NCBI RefSeq assembly: GCF_008805035.1
Contig: NZ_CP038018.1
Coordinates: forward strand, 1,736,001-1,800,000
From: Eikenella exigua
Lineage (GTDB): Bacteria > Pseudomonadota > Gammaproteobacteria > Burkholderiales > Neisseriaceae
Length of the DNA stretch: 64,000 bases
Reading direction: 5' to 3'
Shown: in pieces, positions 11,036 to 19,380 of the stretch
Layout: every line of letters starts with the position of its first letter
How positions within the stretch are numbered: the first letter of the stretch is position 1
Position numbers and translations under genes: made by a program
Notes under the pieces: generated by a model
Seen by the model: only the letters and a program-made list of their open reading frames with translations
Databases searched by the model: none
Told to the model about the DNA's origin: nothing

Positions 11036-12127
11036 TCAACCTTTCGCAACTTGTAATTGCAGCCATTTTTGTTGGCGGCGAGTTTTGTCCTGCACCTGTC
11101 CGGCCAGTTGGCCGCAGGCCGCATCGATGTCGTCGCCACGCGTTTTGCGCACGGTAACCACTAAACCGGCCTGATACAGGATGTCACGGAATACGCGGAT
11201 ATTTTCATCGCTGGAGCGGTTGTAGCCGGAATTGGGGAAGGGGTTAAACGGAATTAGATTGAATTTGCAGGGAACGTCTTTAACCAATTCCAACAGCTCG
11301 CGGGCGTGTTCGGGTTTGTCGTTTACGCCGTCGAGCATAACATATTCGAAGGTAACGAAGTCGCGCGGGGCTTTAACCAGATAGCGCTGGCAGGCAACCA
11401 TCAACTCTTTGAGCGGATATTTTTTGTTTAGCGGCACGATTTCGTTGCGGATGGCGTCGTTTGGGGCGTGCAGAGATACAGCCAGCGCCACCGGCATGTC
11501 TTCTTTGAGCCTGTCCATCTGCGGCACCATGCCGGAGGTGGACACGGTAACGCGGCGGCGGCTGAGGGCGTAGCCGTGGTCATCCAGCATAATGGAGAGC
11601 GCGGTCACCACATTATCGTAGTTGGCCAACGGCTCACCCATGCCCATCATCACCACATTGGAAATCACTCGTTCGTCTTTGGGGGTGGCACCCAATGCTT
11701 TGTTTGCCCACCATAATTGGCCGATGATTTCGGCAGTAGAGAGGTTGCGGTTGAAGCCTTGGCGGCCGGTGGAGCAGAAAGTGCATTCCAGTGCACAGCC
11801 TACCTGCGAAGAAACGCACAGCGTGCCACGGTCGGTTTCGGGGATGAACACGGTTTCCACGCCGTTGCCGGTGCCCACATCCAACAGCCATTTACGCGTG
11901 CCGTCGCGGCTTTCCTGCGCGGCCATCAGCGCGGGCACGCCCACTTGTGCACTCTCGTTGAGCTTGGCGCGCAGCGATTTGGCCAGGTCGGTCATTTCAT
12001 CGAAATCGCCGGCTGCGCCTTGGTGCATCCAGCGCATCACTTGGCGGGCGCGGAAGGGTTTTTCCCCCATTTGGGCGAAATGGGCGGTGAGGCCAGCGAT
12101 GTCGTAGTTGAGCAGGTTGGTTTTCAT
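11036..12127 (-). CDS. rlmN: Dual-specificity RNA methyltransferase RlmN
   Basis: 363-aa radical SAM enzyme that methylates C2 of adenosine in 23S rRNA (A2503) and some tRNAs. The SAM cluster motif CALECTFC gives Cys111, Cys115 and Cys118, and the methyl-carrier Cys338 stands in DAACGQLAG near the C terminus. The HhH-like N-terminal domain is present. The ATG at 12127 fits homologues; an upstream in-frame start would run through a repeat. Gene order ndk-rlmN-pilW-rodZ-ispG is conserved in many beta- and gammaproteobacteria. Confidence 0.96.
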   Translation of the reverse strand: MKTNLLNYDIAGLTAHFAQMGEKPFRARQVMRWMHQGAAGDFDEMTDLAKSLRAKLNESAQVGVPALMAAQESRDGTRKWLLDVGTGNGVETVFIPETDRGTLCVSSQVGCALECTFCSTGRQGFNRNLSTAEIIGQLWWANKALGATPKDERVISNVVMMGMGEPLANYDNVVTALSIMLDDHGYALSRRRVTVSTSGMVPQMDRLKEDMPVALAVSLHAPNDAIRNEIVPLNKKYPLKELMVACQRYLVKAPRDFVTFEYVMLDGVNDKPEHARELLELVKDVPCKFNLIPFNPFPNSGYNRSSDENIRVFRDILYQAGLVVTVRKTRGDDIDAACGQLAGQVQDKTRRQQKWLQLQVAKG

Positions 12128-12189
12128 ATGAGCGCCGCAAATCGGCTGGTTGTGTTCTTGGGTTTTATGATTTATATATAAAGGCTTAA

Positions 12190-12239
12190 AGGCTACCTGA
12201 AAACTGCGTTTCAACACGTTTGAAACTTTCAGGTAGCCT
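12190..12239. terminator. Inverted eikDUS pair between ndk and rlmN
   Basis: A 13-bp stem (12190-12202 with 12227-12239) with a 24-nt loop that has its own short pairing lies between two genes on the same strand. It may end or attenuate ndk transcription before rlmN. Confidence 0.55.
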
Positions 12240-12253
12240 GCAGCTTGGCCGGT

Positions 12254-12679
12254 TTAACGCGGGCAGATTTCCTGCTCGCTGAAAAAATAGGCCACTTCGA
12301 TGGCGGCATTGGCCAAGCTGTCGGAACCGTGCACGGCGTTTGCATCGATAGAGGAAGCGAAATCGGCACGGATGGTGCCGGGGGCGGCTTCTTTCGGATT
12401 GGTAGCGCCCATCAACTCGCGGTTTTTGGCCACTGCGTTTTCGCCCTCCAATACCTGTACCACCACCGGGCCGCTAGTCATGAATTTCACCAAATCGGCA
12501 AAAAACGGGCGCTCTTTGTGTATGGCATAGAAGCCCTCGGCTTCCTCGCGGGTGAGGTGCTTCATTTTGGCGGCTACGATTTTCAGGCCGTTGCTTTCAA
12601 AGCGGCTGTAGATTTTGCCAATGACGTTTTTGGCCACGGCATCGGGTTTGATAATGGAAAGGGTGCGTTCAGTGGCCAT
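12254..12679 (-). CDS. ndk: Nucleoside diphosphate kinase
   Basis: 141-aa kinase that balances NTP pools by phosphate transfer through a phosphohistidine. The catalytic His117 stands in NAVHGSDS, and the N-terminal [12 protein letters not shown] is diagnostic. Length is normal. The ATG at 12679 is four codons inside a longer frame and has a GGAG-type ribosome site. It is the first gene of the ndk-rlmN-pilW-rodZ-ispG run, separated from rlmN by an uptake-sequence hairpin. Confidence 0.97.
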   Translation of the reverse strand: MATERTLSIIKPDAVAKNVIGKIYSRFESNGLKIVAAKMKHLTREEAEGFYAIHKERPFFADLVKFMTSGPVVVQVLEGENAVAKNRELMGATNPKEAAPGTIRADFASSIDANAVHGSDSLANAAIEVAYFFSEQEICPR

Positions 12680-12923
12680 TTGGTTCTCCAATCTAATTCG
12701 CTATCAACATATCGGCCGCATTGGATTTTTCATCCTACCCAAAGGCGTGCGGCTGGCGGATGGCATTTTAGCAAGTTTTCCGCGCGATTGCTTGTTTGGA
12801 TACGGATTTTTGCATTTGTCGGCTTTGGTCTCGCATGCGCGGCTTGAAGGCTACCTGAAAGCGTAAGCTTCAGCGAAGTTAAAAACATACCGGCAGATTC
12901 TATAGGGGTGAAAACATTTGGCC

Positions 12924-13736
12924 CTACGCCCCATGCAACAACTTCCACAGCATCTGGCTACCAATCACTACCATCAGCGCCCCAAATACCCGCTTCAAGC
13001 CGGCAGGCGGCAGGCGGTGTGCCGCTCTCACGCCCAAGGGTGCAAACAGCACCGTGCACACCCCCAACACCACGATGCACGGCACATACCAAAAACCCAC
13101 TGCACCCGCAGGCAGCCCCGGTACATTCCAGCCAGAAAGCAGATAGCCTAGCGCCCCCGCTACCGCAATCGGCCAAGCCAGCACGCTGGAAGTGGCCACT
13201 GCCTGATGCACCGGCATGCGGCAATACATCATAAACGGCACCGACAACGACCCGCCGCCGATACCCACCCAGCTGGAAAGCAGCCCAAACAACCCGCCAA
13301 TCCCCGCCTGCATCCGACTGCTTGGCAGCTTGGCCGCCGGTTTCGGATTGAGCTGAAATAGGTTTTTTGCCGCCATCGAATAGCAAAACACGATGAACAA
13401 CACCTGCAGGCCGAAGGTGGGAATCCGGTTCGACACCAGCGAGCCCAGCAGGCTGCCCGCCGCCAGCCCGGGCGCCATACGCCGCACAAATTCCCAGCGC
13501 ACCGCCCCCTGTTTCTGCTGCGCCAGTGCGCTGGAAAAGGTAGTGAACACAATCACTGCCATCGACGTACCCACCGCCAAATGCTGGCCGTGCTCACCCG
13601 TGATGCCCTGCCTGCCCAGCACCCACAGCACAATCGGCACGATAATCATCCCGCCGCCAATGCCCAGCAGCCCGGCCAAAAATCCTGCTATCGCGCCCAC
13701 CGACGCCATCGGCAGCAATACTTCCATGCTCCACAT
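12924..13736 (-). CDS. TSUP-family permease (TauE/SafE, sulfite exporter type)
   Basis: 270-aa integral membrane protein with about eight helices. The two internal halves each carry the TSUP signature: GLLGIGGGMIIVPIV near residue 25 and SWVGIGGGSLSVPFM near 160. TSUP proteins move sulfite, sulfoacetate or other small organosulfur or carboxylate anions; the substrate is not predictable here. The start at 13736 has GGAG about eight bases upstream. No sulfur genes lie beside it. Confidence 0.88.
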   Translation of the reverse strand: MWSMEVLLPMASVGAIAGFLAGLLGIGGGMIIVPIVLWVLGRQGITGEHGQHLAVGTSMAVIVFTTFSSALAQQKQGAVRWEFVRRMAPGLAAGSLLGSLVSNRIPTFGLQVLFIVFCYSMAAKNLFQLNPKPAAKLPSSRMQAGIGGLFGLLSSWVGIGGGSLSVPFMMYCRMPVHQAVATSSVLAWPIAVAGALGYLLSGWNVPGLPAGAVGFWYVPCIVVLGVCTVLFAPLGVRAAHRLPPAGLKRVFGALMVVIGSQMLWKLLHGA

Positions 13737-13906
13737 TGCCTGGTCTCCACTTTAGGGTCTGTCAACAATTATCGGCTGTATAAAGCCGCTGCCGGAAAGC
13801 AAATCGGCAGCGGCGGTTCATCTTTGAATTTTCAGGTAGCCTTTAGCCGTTCAGGTTAATCTGGCTTGGCACTTGCCTATCCCGAAATTCAGGCTGTTAC
13901 CACTTT

Positions 13907-14701
13907 TCAGGTAGCCTCTGGTTCTTTTTCTGTTTCCGCTTCCTGTTGCTCTTTCTGCTTACGTCCGCGCTGCCAAAACCACATCACATAGCCCGACAAG
14001 CTGTAAGCCAAAAACAGCAGGAACAGCACCAACGAAGGCTCCCAAGTAATCACCAAAAAGCCGATCACGGCCAAGAGTAGTCCGAAAAACGGCACCTTGC
14101 GCCGCACGTTGATTTCCTTAAAGCTCCAAAACCGTACTTGCGCCACCATCGAAAGCCCGGCAAACAGTGTGATGATCAAGCACCACCAACGCGCCAGCGG
14201 CAGACCGCCCAGGTTGTGATCCATCCACACCAGCCCGATTACCAAAGCGGCTGCCGTCGGGCTCGGGATGCCGATAAACCAGCGTTTGTCCACCTTGCCG
14301 ATTAAAGTGTTGAACAAGGCCAGGCGCAAAGCTGCGCAGGCGCAATAGATAAAGGCCACCGAATAGCCGATGCGCCCGAACTCGAAAAGCTGCCACTTAT
14401 AGGCAATCAGCGCGGGCGCCACGCCGAAGCTCACCATGTCGGCCAAGCTGTCGAGCTGTTCGCCGAACGCGCTTTGGCTGTTGGTCCAGCGCGCCACGCG
14501 GCCGTCCATGCCATCAAGCAACATCGACACAAACACCGCCACCGCTGCCGTTTCGTAGTGGCCGTGCATGGATTGGGTGATGGCGAAAAATGCGCAAAAC
14601 AAGGCCGCCAGTGTAAACGAATTGGGCAGCAGGTAGATGCTGTTTTGGCGGAAGGCTTCGCGGCGGCTGGCGGGCTGTTCGGGGGAGCGTGGCTGGGTCA
14701 T
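13907..14701 (-). CDS. pssA: CDP-diacylglycerol-serine O-phosphatidyltransferase
   Basis: 264-aa membrane enzyme making phosphatidylserine, the precursor of phosphatidylethanolamine. The CDP-alcohol phosphotransferase motif is complete: D66-G67, A70-R71, G80, D84 and D88. About seven hydrophobic segments follow. The C terminus is charged and rich in Lys, Gln and Glu. Its last codons and stop (Glu-Ala-Thr-stop) are supplied by an eikDUS copy. cdsA, which makes its substrate, is at 61.8 kb. Confidence 0.93.
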   Translation of the reverse strand: MTQPRSPEQPASRREAFRQNSIYLLPNSFTLAALFCAFFAITQSMHGHYETAAVAVFVSMLLDGMDGRVARWTNSQSAFGEQLDSLADMVSFGVAPALIAYKWQLFEFGRIGYSVAFIYCACAALRLALFNTLIGKVDKRWFIGIPSPTAAALVIGLVWMDHNLGGLPLARWWCLIITLFAGLSMVAQVRFWSFKEINVRRKVPFFGLLLAVIGFLVITWEPSLVLFLLFLAYSLSGYVMWFWQRGRKQKEQQEAETEKEPEAT

Positions 14702-14940
14702 TTGAGGCTACCTGAAAACTTGATAATTAGGAACCTATTATATACCTATCCCGACATCGCTGCGCCTGCAGCAGAAAAACCTGCACCGATAAAGCTGCGG
14801 GGAAGACAGCGACGTGCGTTATAATTCACTCTGTTGAACAATTAATCGGACAATACCGAAAACTTGGCAACATTGCGGGTTTCCATTTTTCAGGTAGCCC
14901 TTTGTGAATTAATCCAACACTCAAAATGAGGCACAACACA

Positions 14941-16746
14941 ATGAGCTTAATCGAATTAAAAGTACCCGACATCGGCGGGCACGAAAATGTAGACATCATC
15001 GCCGTAGAAATCAAAGCAGGCGACACCATCGCTATAGACGACACCTTGATTACGCTGGAAACCGACAAAGCCACCATGGACGTGCCGGCCGAAGCCGCAG
15101 GCGTGGTGAAAGAAGTGAAAGTGAAAGTGGGCGACAAAATCTCCGAAGGAGGCATGATTGCCGTGATCGAAGCCGCCGGTGCGGCTGCCGCTGCCGAAGC
15201 GCCGAAAGCCGCAGCACCTGCTCCCGCTCAGGAAGCCCCCAAAGCTGCTGCATCCGCACCGCAGCCTGCACAATTTGCCGGCTCTGCCGATGCCGAATAC
15301 GACATGGTGGTATTGGGCGGCGGCCCCGGCGGCTATTCCGCTGCATTTGCCGCAGCCGACGAAGGCTTGAAAACCGCCATCATCGAGCAATACAGCACCT
15401 TGGGCGGTGTGTGCCTGAACGTGGGCTGTATCCCATCTAAAGCGCTGCTGCACAACGCTGCTGTGATCGACGAAGTGAAACACTTGGTGAAAAACGGCAT
15501 CAAATTCGGCGAGCCTGAAATCAATGTAGACGAACTGCGCGGCTACAAAGAAAAAGTGATCGCCAAACTCACCGGCGGCTTGGCAGGCATGGCCAAAGCC
15601 CGCAAAGTGGACGTTATCCAAGGTAACGGCCAATTCGTGGGCGCGAACCACATTGAAGTGTCGCTCACCGAATCCACCCAATACGAACAAGCCACCACAA
15701 CCGGCGCGAAAAAAACCGTTGCCTTCAAAAACTGCATTATCGCCGTGGGCAGCCGCGTGGTGAAACTGCCCTTCATCCCCGAAGATCCGTGCATTGTGGA
15801 TAGCACCGGCGCACTGGAACTGCGTCAAAACGGCGGCAAACTGCCGGAGAAAATGCTGGTCATCGGTGGCGGCATCATCGGCCTAGAAATGGGCACCGTG
15901 TACAGCACACTGGGCGCACGCCTGGATGTAGTTGAAATGATGGACGGCCTGATGCAGGGCGCCGACCGCGACTTGGTGAAAGTGTGGGAAAAAATGAACG
16001 CTCACCGCTTCGACAACATCATGACCAACACCAAAACTGTGGCCGTGGAAGCCAAACCCGACGGCATCTACGTAACCTTTGAAGGCGAAAAAGCGCCGAA
16101 AGAGCCGCAACGCTATGATTTGGTATTGGTGGCTGCCGGCCGTGCGCCGAACGGCAAACTTTGCTCTGCCGAAAAAGCCGGCGTGGCCGTTACCGAACGC
16201 GGCTTCATCGAAGTGGACAAACAAATGCGCACCAACGTGCCGCACATCTACGCCATTGGCGACGTGATCGGCCAGCCCATGTTGGCGCACAAAGCCGTAC
16301 ACGAAGGCCATGTGGCTGCTGAAAACTGCGCTGGCCACAAAGCCTACTTCGATGCACGCGTGATCCCGGGCGTGGCCTACACCGACCCCGAAGTGGCTTG
16401 GGTGGGTGTTACCGAAGAAATCGCCAAACGCGACGGCATAAAAATCACCAAAGCCGTATTCCCGTGGGCTGCCAGCGGCCGCGCCATTGCCAACGGTCGC
16501 GATGAAGGCTTCACCAAGCTGATTTTCGATGCCGAAAGCGGCCTGATTATCGGCGGCAGCATCGTCGGCACCCACGCCGGCGACATGATTGGCGAAATCT
16601 GCTTGGCCATCGAAATGGGCTGTGATGCAACCGACATCGGCAAAACCATCCACCCGCACCCCACCTTGGGCGAAAGCATCGGCATGGCGGCAGAAGTGGC
16701 CAACAGCACTTGCACCGACTTGCCGCCGCAGCGCAAGAAGAAATAA
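14941..16746 (+). CDS. lpdA: Dihydrolipoyl dehydrogenase with N-terminal lipoyl domain (pyruvate dehydrogenase E3)
   Basis: 601-aa E3 flavoenzyme that reoxidises lipoyl groups with NAD+. Residues 1-80 form a lipoyl domain with Lys43 in ETDKATMDV. A 40-residue Ala/Pro linker leads to the FAD domain (VVLGGGPGG near 126), the redox disulfide in GGVCLNVGC (Cys158, Cys163), the NAD domain and a dimerisation domain with the HPHPTLGE motif. The lipoyl-E3 fusion is typical of Neisseria pyruvate dehydrogenase. Oddly, aceE and aceF are not adjacent: the neighbours are pssA on the other strand and an acyltransferase. Confidence 0.95.
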   Translation: MSLIELKVPDIGGHENVDIIAVEIKAGDTIAIDDTLITLETDKATMDVPAEAAGVVKEVKVKVGDKISEGGMIAVIEAAGAAAAAEAPKAAAPAPAQEAPKAAASAPQPAQFAGSADAEYDMVVLGGGPGGYSAAFAAADEGLKTAIIEQYSTLGGVCLNVGCIPSKALLHNAAVIDEVKHLVKNGIKFGEPEINVDELRGYKEKVIAKLTGGLAGMAKARKVDVIQGNGQFVGANHIEVSLTESTQYEQATTTGAKKTVAFKNCIIAVGSRVVKLPFIPEDPCIVDSTGALELRQNGGKLPEKMLVIGGGIIGLEMGTVYSTLGARLDVVEMMDGLMQGADRDLVKVWEKMNAHRFDNIMTNTKTVAVEAKPDGIYVTFEGEKAPKEPQRYDLVLVAAGRAPNGKLCSAEKAGVAVTERGFIEVDKQMRTNVPHIYAIGDVIGQPMLAHKAVHEGHVAAENCAGHKAYFDARVIPGVAYTDPEVAWVGVTEEIAKRDGIKITKAVFPWAASGRAIANGRDEGFTKLIFDAESGLIIGGSIVGTHAGDMIGEICLAIEMGCDATDIGKTIHPHPTLGESIGMAAEVANSTCTDLPPQRKKK

Positions 16747-16773
16747 GCGTTTGGCAGCTTAAACGCTGAGTAG

Positions 16774-16819
16774 AAAAGGCTACCTGAAACTGTATTTAGC
16801 AGTTTTCAGGTAGCCTTTT
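16774..16819 (+). terminator. Inverted eikDUS hairpin after lpdA
   Basis: A 16-bp stem (16774-16789 with 16804-16819) with a 14-nt loop and a trailing T run starts 28 bp past the lpdA stop. The rest of the 360-bp gap holds a member of the second intergenic repeat family and no gene. Confidence 0.8.
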
Positions 16820-17072
16820 AGTATGGCAGAGGCTAACTGAAAGCACCGTTTCAACGGAGAGGGTTTATTGCTTGGCAGAACCAAAGCTACACAGAAACTT
16901 CGCTTTAGCTATGCCAAGACATGGTTTTCAGGTGGCCTTCCCCGCATCCTATCCTTTCTCTCTACAAACAGCCCGATGTTTGACCTAGCACAGCACCCAT
17001 TATCACAGCAGCCCGTATAGTTATCGTAAGCAATTCATCCGCCAGCATTGATTGGCATCTTGCAGACGGCAC

Positions 17073-17084
17073 AGGTCGTCTGAA
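17073..17084 (+). repeat. Uptake sequence of the N. mucosa dialect (AGGTCGTCTGAA)
   Basis: A perfect AG-mucDUS 12-mer stands 25 bp before the acyltransferase start, in place of the eikDUS used in the rest of the window. This is one mark of DNA derived from another Neisseriaceae lineage. Confidence 0.85.
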
Positions 17085-17109
17085 ATCCATCACTTACGGG
17101 AGCAACATC

Positions 17110-18138
17110 ATGGCTGAACAAAAACGCCTGCTTGAACAACTGCATAACGAACCTTTCGCCCTCTGCTTTTCCGGGCAGGGCTTTGATTGGATAAGCAGCC
17201 TGCGCGAGGCTTTGGCCGACGGGGCGCTGGACAGGGCAAACGAAGTGGCCGCTGCTGCTGCCCGAATCTTGGCACCAGTCGCAGAGCAGCTTGCCACCGC
17301 CCGCCCGCAGGGTTTCGAGCCGATCAAATGGGCGGAAAACGGCGCGGACGGCATCGATTTGGTGCGTGCCGCCGTGAGCGCGCCCGGCATTTTTCTGTCG
17401 CAAATCGCCAATCTGCACACGCTGGAAGCGCGCGGGCTGGACAGCGGCAAGACGGCGGGCGTTATCGGGCATTCGCAGGGCATACTCGGACGTTATCTGA
17501 TGCGCGAGCCGCAGCACGCCGCCGAACTGCTGGCCTTGGCCGAATTGATTGGCGCGGCGGCCACGTTGCAAGGGCGTGCAACGGGCATGTATCTGCACGA
17601 CGGCCTGCATCCGATGGTAATGGTGCAGGGCGTGAGCCGCGGGCAGCTTGCCGCCGTGATGGACGAACTGTTCCCCGCAGATTCGGCCGCCCGCCCGTGT
17701 ATCGGCTTGCAGAACAGCGCGGACGGTTTTGTCGTCAGCGGCAAGCCCGAATCGGTGGCGTGCGTGTGCGGCGTGTTGTCGGACACGGTAAAAGACGCCA
17801 ACGGCCAAACGCCCGAAAACCTGCTGTGGCGGCTGGACGTGGAAGTCGGTTTCCACCACCCCGCCATGCTGCCCGCCGTGGCGCAAGTGGCCGAATGGGC
17901 GGCCGCCTGCGGTTTGGACGTGGAACAAGCACGCGGCATCGCGCACAATATCCTGATGGATCCGGTGGACTGGGTGGCCGAATGCCACAGCATGGCTGCG
18001 CTGGGCGTGCGGCGGATTTTGGAAATCGGCCCCTCCGGCGGTGTGGCCATGCTGACGCAGGCGGTGTTGGACGGGGAAAGAATTGAAGTGCTGGATGTTT
18101 CCGGCGCGGAAGGCAAGGCGGCGTTGTTTGGCGGATAA
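17110..18138 (+). CDS. Stand-alone acyltransferase domain of FAS-I type
   Basis: 342-aa protein resembling the malonyl/acetyl transferase (AT) domain of large type I fatty acid synthases rather than the usual small FabD. It opens with a CFSGQG motif (22-24) and has the nucleophile elbow GHSQGILG with Ser122; GHSQG with this context is characteristic of actinobacterial FAS-I. A VGFHHPAM segment near 245 can supply the catalytic His, and NSADGFVVSG resembles the AT domain loop. No ketosynthase, reductase or ACP domains follow, so it is a lone domain or a remnant. GGGAG precedes the ATG. GC-rich codon use and a mucDUS upstream suggest import. Confidence 0.7.
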   Translation: MAEQKRLLEQLHNEPFALCFSGQGFDWISSLREALADGALDRANEVAAAAARILAPVAEQLATARPQGFEPIKWAENGADGIDLVRAAVSAPGIFLSQIANLHTLEARGLDSGKTAGVIGHSQGILGRYLMREPQHAAELLALAELIGAAATLQGRATGMYLHDGLHPMVMVQGVSRGQLAAVMDELFPADSAARPCIGLQNSADGFVVSGKPESVACVCGVLSDTVKDANGQTPENLLWRLDVEVGFHHPAMLPAVAQVAEWAAACGLDVEQARGIAHNILMDPVDWVAECHSMAALGVRRILEIGPSGGVAMLTQAVLDGERIEVLDVSGAEGKAALFGG

Positions 18139-18183
18139 CGGCGGTTTCTGATTTTTAAAACTGCGGCTGCCGCCAAGTTAAGA

Positions 18184-18251
18184 AAAGGCTACCTGAAAAC
18201 GAACGAAGTGAGTTTTAACTTCGTTGAAGCTCACGCTTTCAGGTAGCCTTT
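18184..18251. terminator. Bidirectional eikDUS hairpin between convergent genes
   Basis: Uptake sequences 18184-18198 and 18237-18251 pair over 15 bp. The 38-nt loop can pair further through AACGAAG and CTTCGTT. It separates the plus-strand acyltransferase from the minus-strand orphan gene and would serve both. Confidence 0.75.
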
Positions 18252-18303
18252 GGGTTGGTGGGTATGCAGGCTATGCCTTGTTAAATCTTCTTAGAATCTT
18301 CTT

Positions 18304-19344
18304 CTAATGGTAAAGAAAGCTGATTTTCAGTGAATTTTTTTGTTCTTTGAATTTTTTCCCTTGTTCCGTTTCAGTAAATATTTCGCCATCTATTTTTTGT
18401 AAAACTGTAAGTACAGAGTAAGATCGAGAGGATTCATTCCCAGTTTCATCAAATTTAATTTTTATTGCTAAAACGGCATCAATCATTGAACCATTTCTAA
18501 AATTTATCAATCCAGCACCAATATTTTCTTTAAAATCAGTGTCTTTCATACTAAAATCAATAATAATATTTTCTTTTTCATAATATCCGCGCCATTTATG
18601 TTTTCCTTTTACTAAACTTGGTGCATATATATGAATCCTAGCATTTTCATCGTAATCAAATAATATATCAGAATATATAATAAATTCTTTAAATTGCTTT
18701 TTTAAAACAGTACGCTTTTTATCAATCAGATTTAAATTAATATCGTAATGTGAATAACTAATGTAAGTTATTTTTGGATAGTCTAAAAGTGTTTTATAGA
18801 AATTGGATAAATGTTTTTTTATATAAATATTTTGACTTAAGATTTCAAAAAAAGAATCTTGCAGCATAGAAACCTTTTTATTGATTTCCTCAATACTGTT
18901 TCTTGTGGCTTCTTCATTAATAGCAGAAAGTTGCTTTTTAAGAATTTCTAGTTCTACTTTGCGCTTTTCAGCTTCTAATCGTTTATTTTCAATGTCCAGC
19001 TTTTTAGATTCAATATCTAAAATCTGATTTTCCTCGTCTATTTTTGACTTATAGGGTTTTACCGGAATCCTAGAAAAAATTAGGGCAAGAATAGATACTA
19101 GCAATGAAGCTGAAGCAATAATATTTGCATAAAATGTGGTTTGAAGCCATTCATCATAACTTCCCTCTCTTGCTGGAAGAGTTTCTAATCTGATTTGCTT
19201 GTTAATTCCTAATTCTTTTGAGATTGCCTCTATTATTGCTAGCATTTCTGCATCGCATTTATTTTTAATAAAGGCATCCATACCATGACTATCATCATGA
19301 AATGAATAGATAGTTTCAAAGTAGTTTTTATAAGAATTTTCCAT
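18304..19344 (-). CDS. AT-rich orphan: membrane-anchored coiled-coil protein
   Basis: 346-aa protein that I do not recognise. The N-terminal 70 residues look soluble, then one clear membrane helix (about 72-91, with ASASLLVSILALIF). A strongly charged coiled coil (about 100-160) repeats Lys/Glu/Leu/Ile heptads such as LDIESKKLDIENKRLEAEKRK. The remaining 185 residues look like a cytosolic mixed domain with Tyr- and Lys-rich beta-like segments. Base composition is far more AT-rich than its neighbours, and the gene carries no uptake sequence. It sits alone between an acyltransferase and uvrA. These traits suit a laterally acquired accessory gene, possibly for defence or stress, but nothing seen proves a function. 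Confidence 0.8.
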   Translation of the reverse strand: MENSYKNYFETIYSFHDDSHGMDAFIKNKCDAEMLAIIEAISKELGINKQIRLETLPAREGSYDEWLQTTFYANIIASASLLVSILALIFSRIPVKPYKSKIDEENQILDIESKKLDIENKRLEAEKRKVELEILKKQLSAINEEATRNSIEEINKKVSMLQDSFFEILSQNIYIKKHLSNFYKTLLDYPKITYISYSHYDINLNLIDKKRTVLKKQFKEFIIYSDILFDYDENARIHIYAPSLVKGKHKWRGYYEKENIIIDFSMKDTDFKENIGAGLINFRNGSMIDAVLAIKIKFDETGNESSRSYSVLTVLQKIDGEIFTETEQGKKFKEQKNSLKISFLYH

Positions 19345-19380
19345 AACGAATTACCAAGAAATTTAAGAAAACAAATCAAA

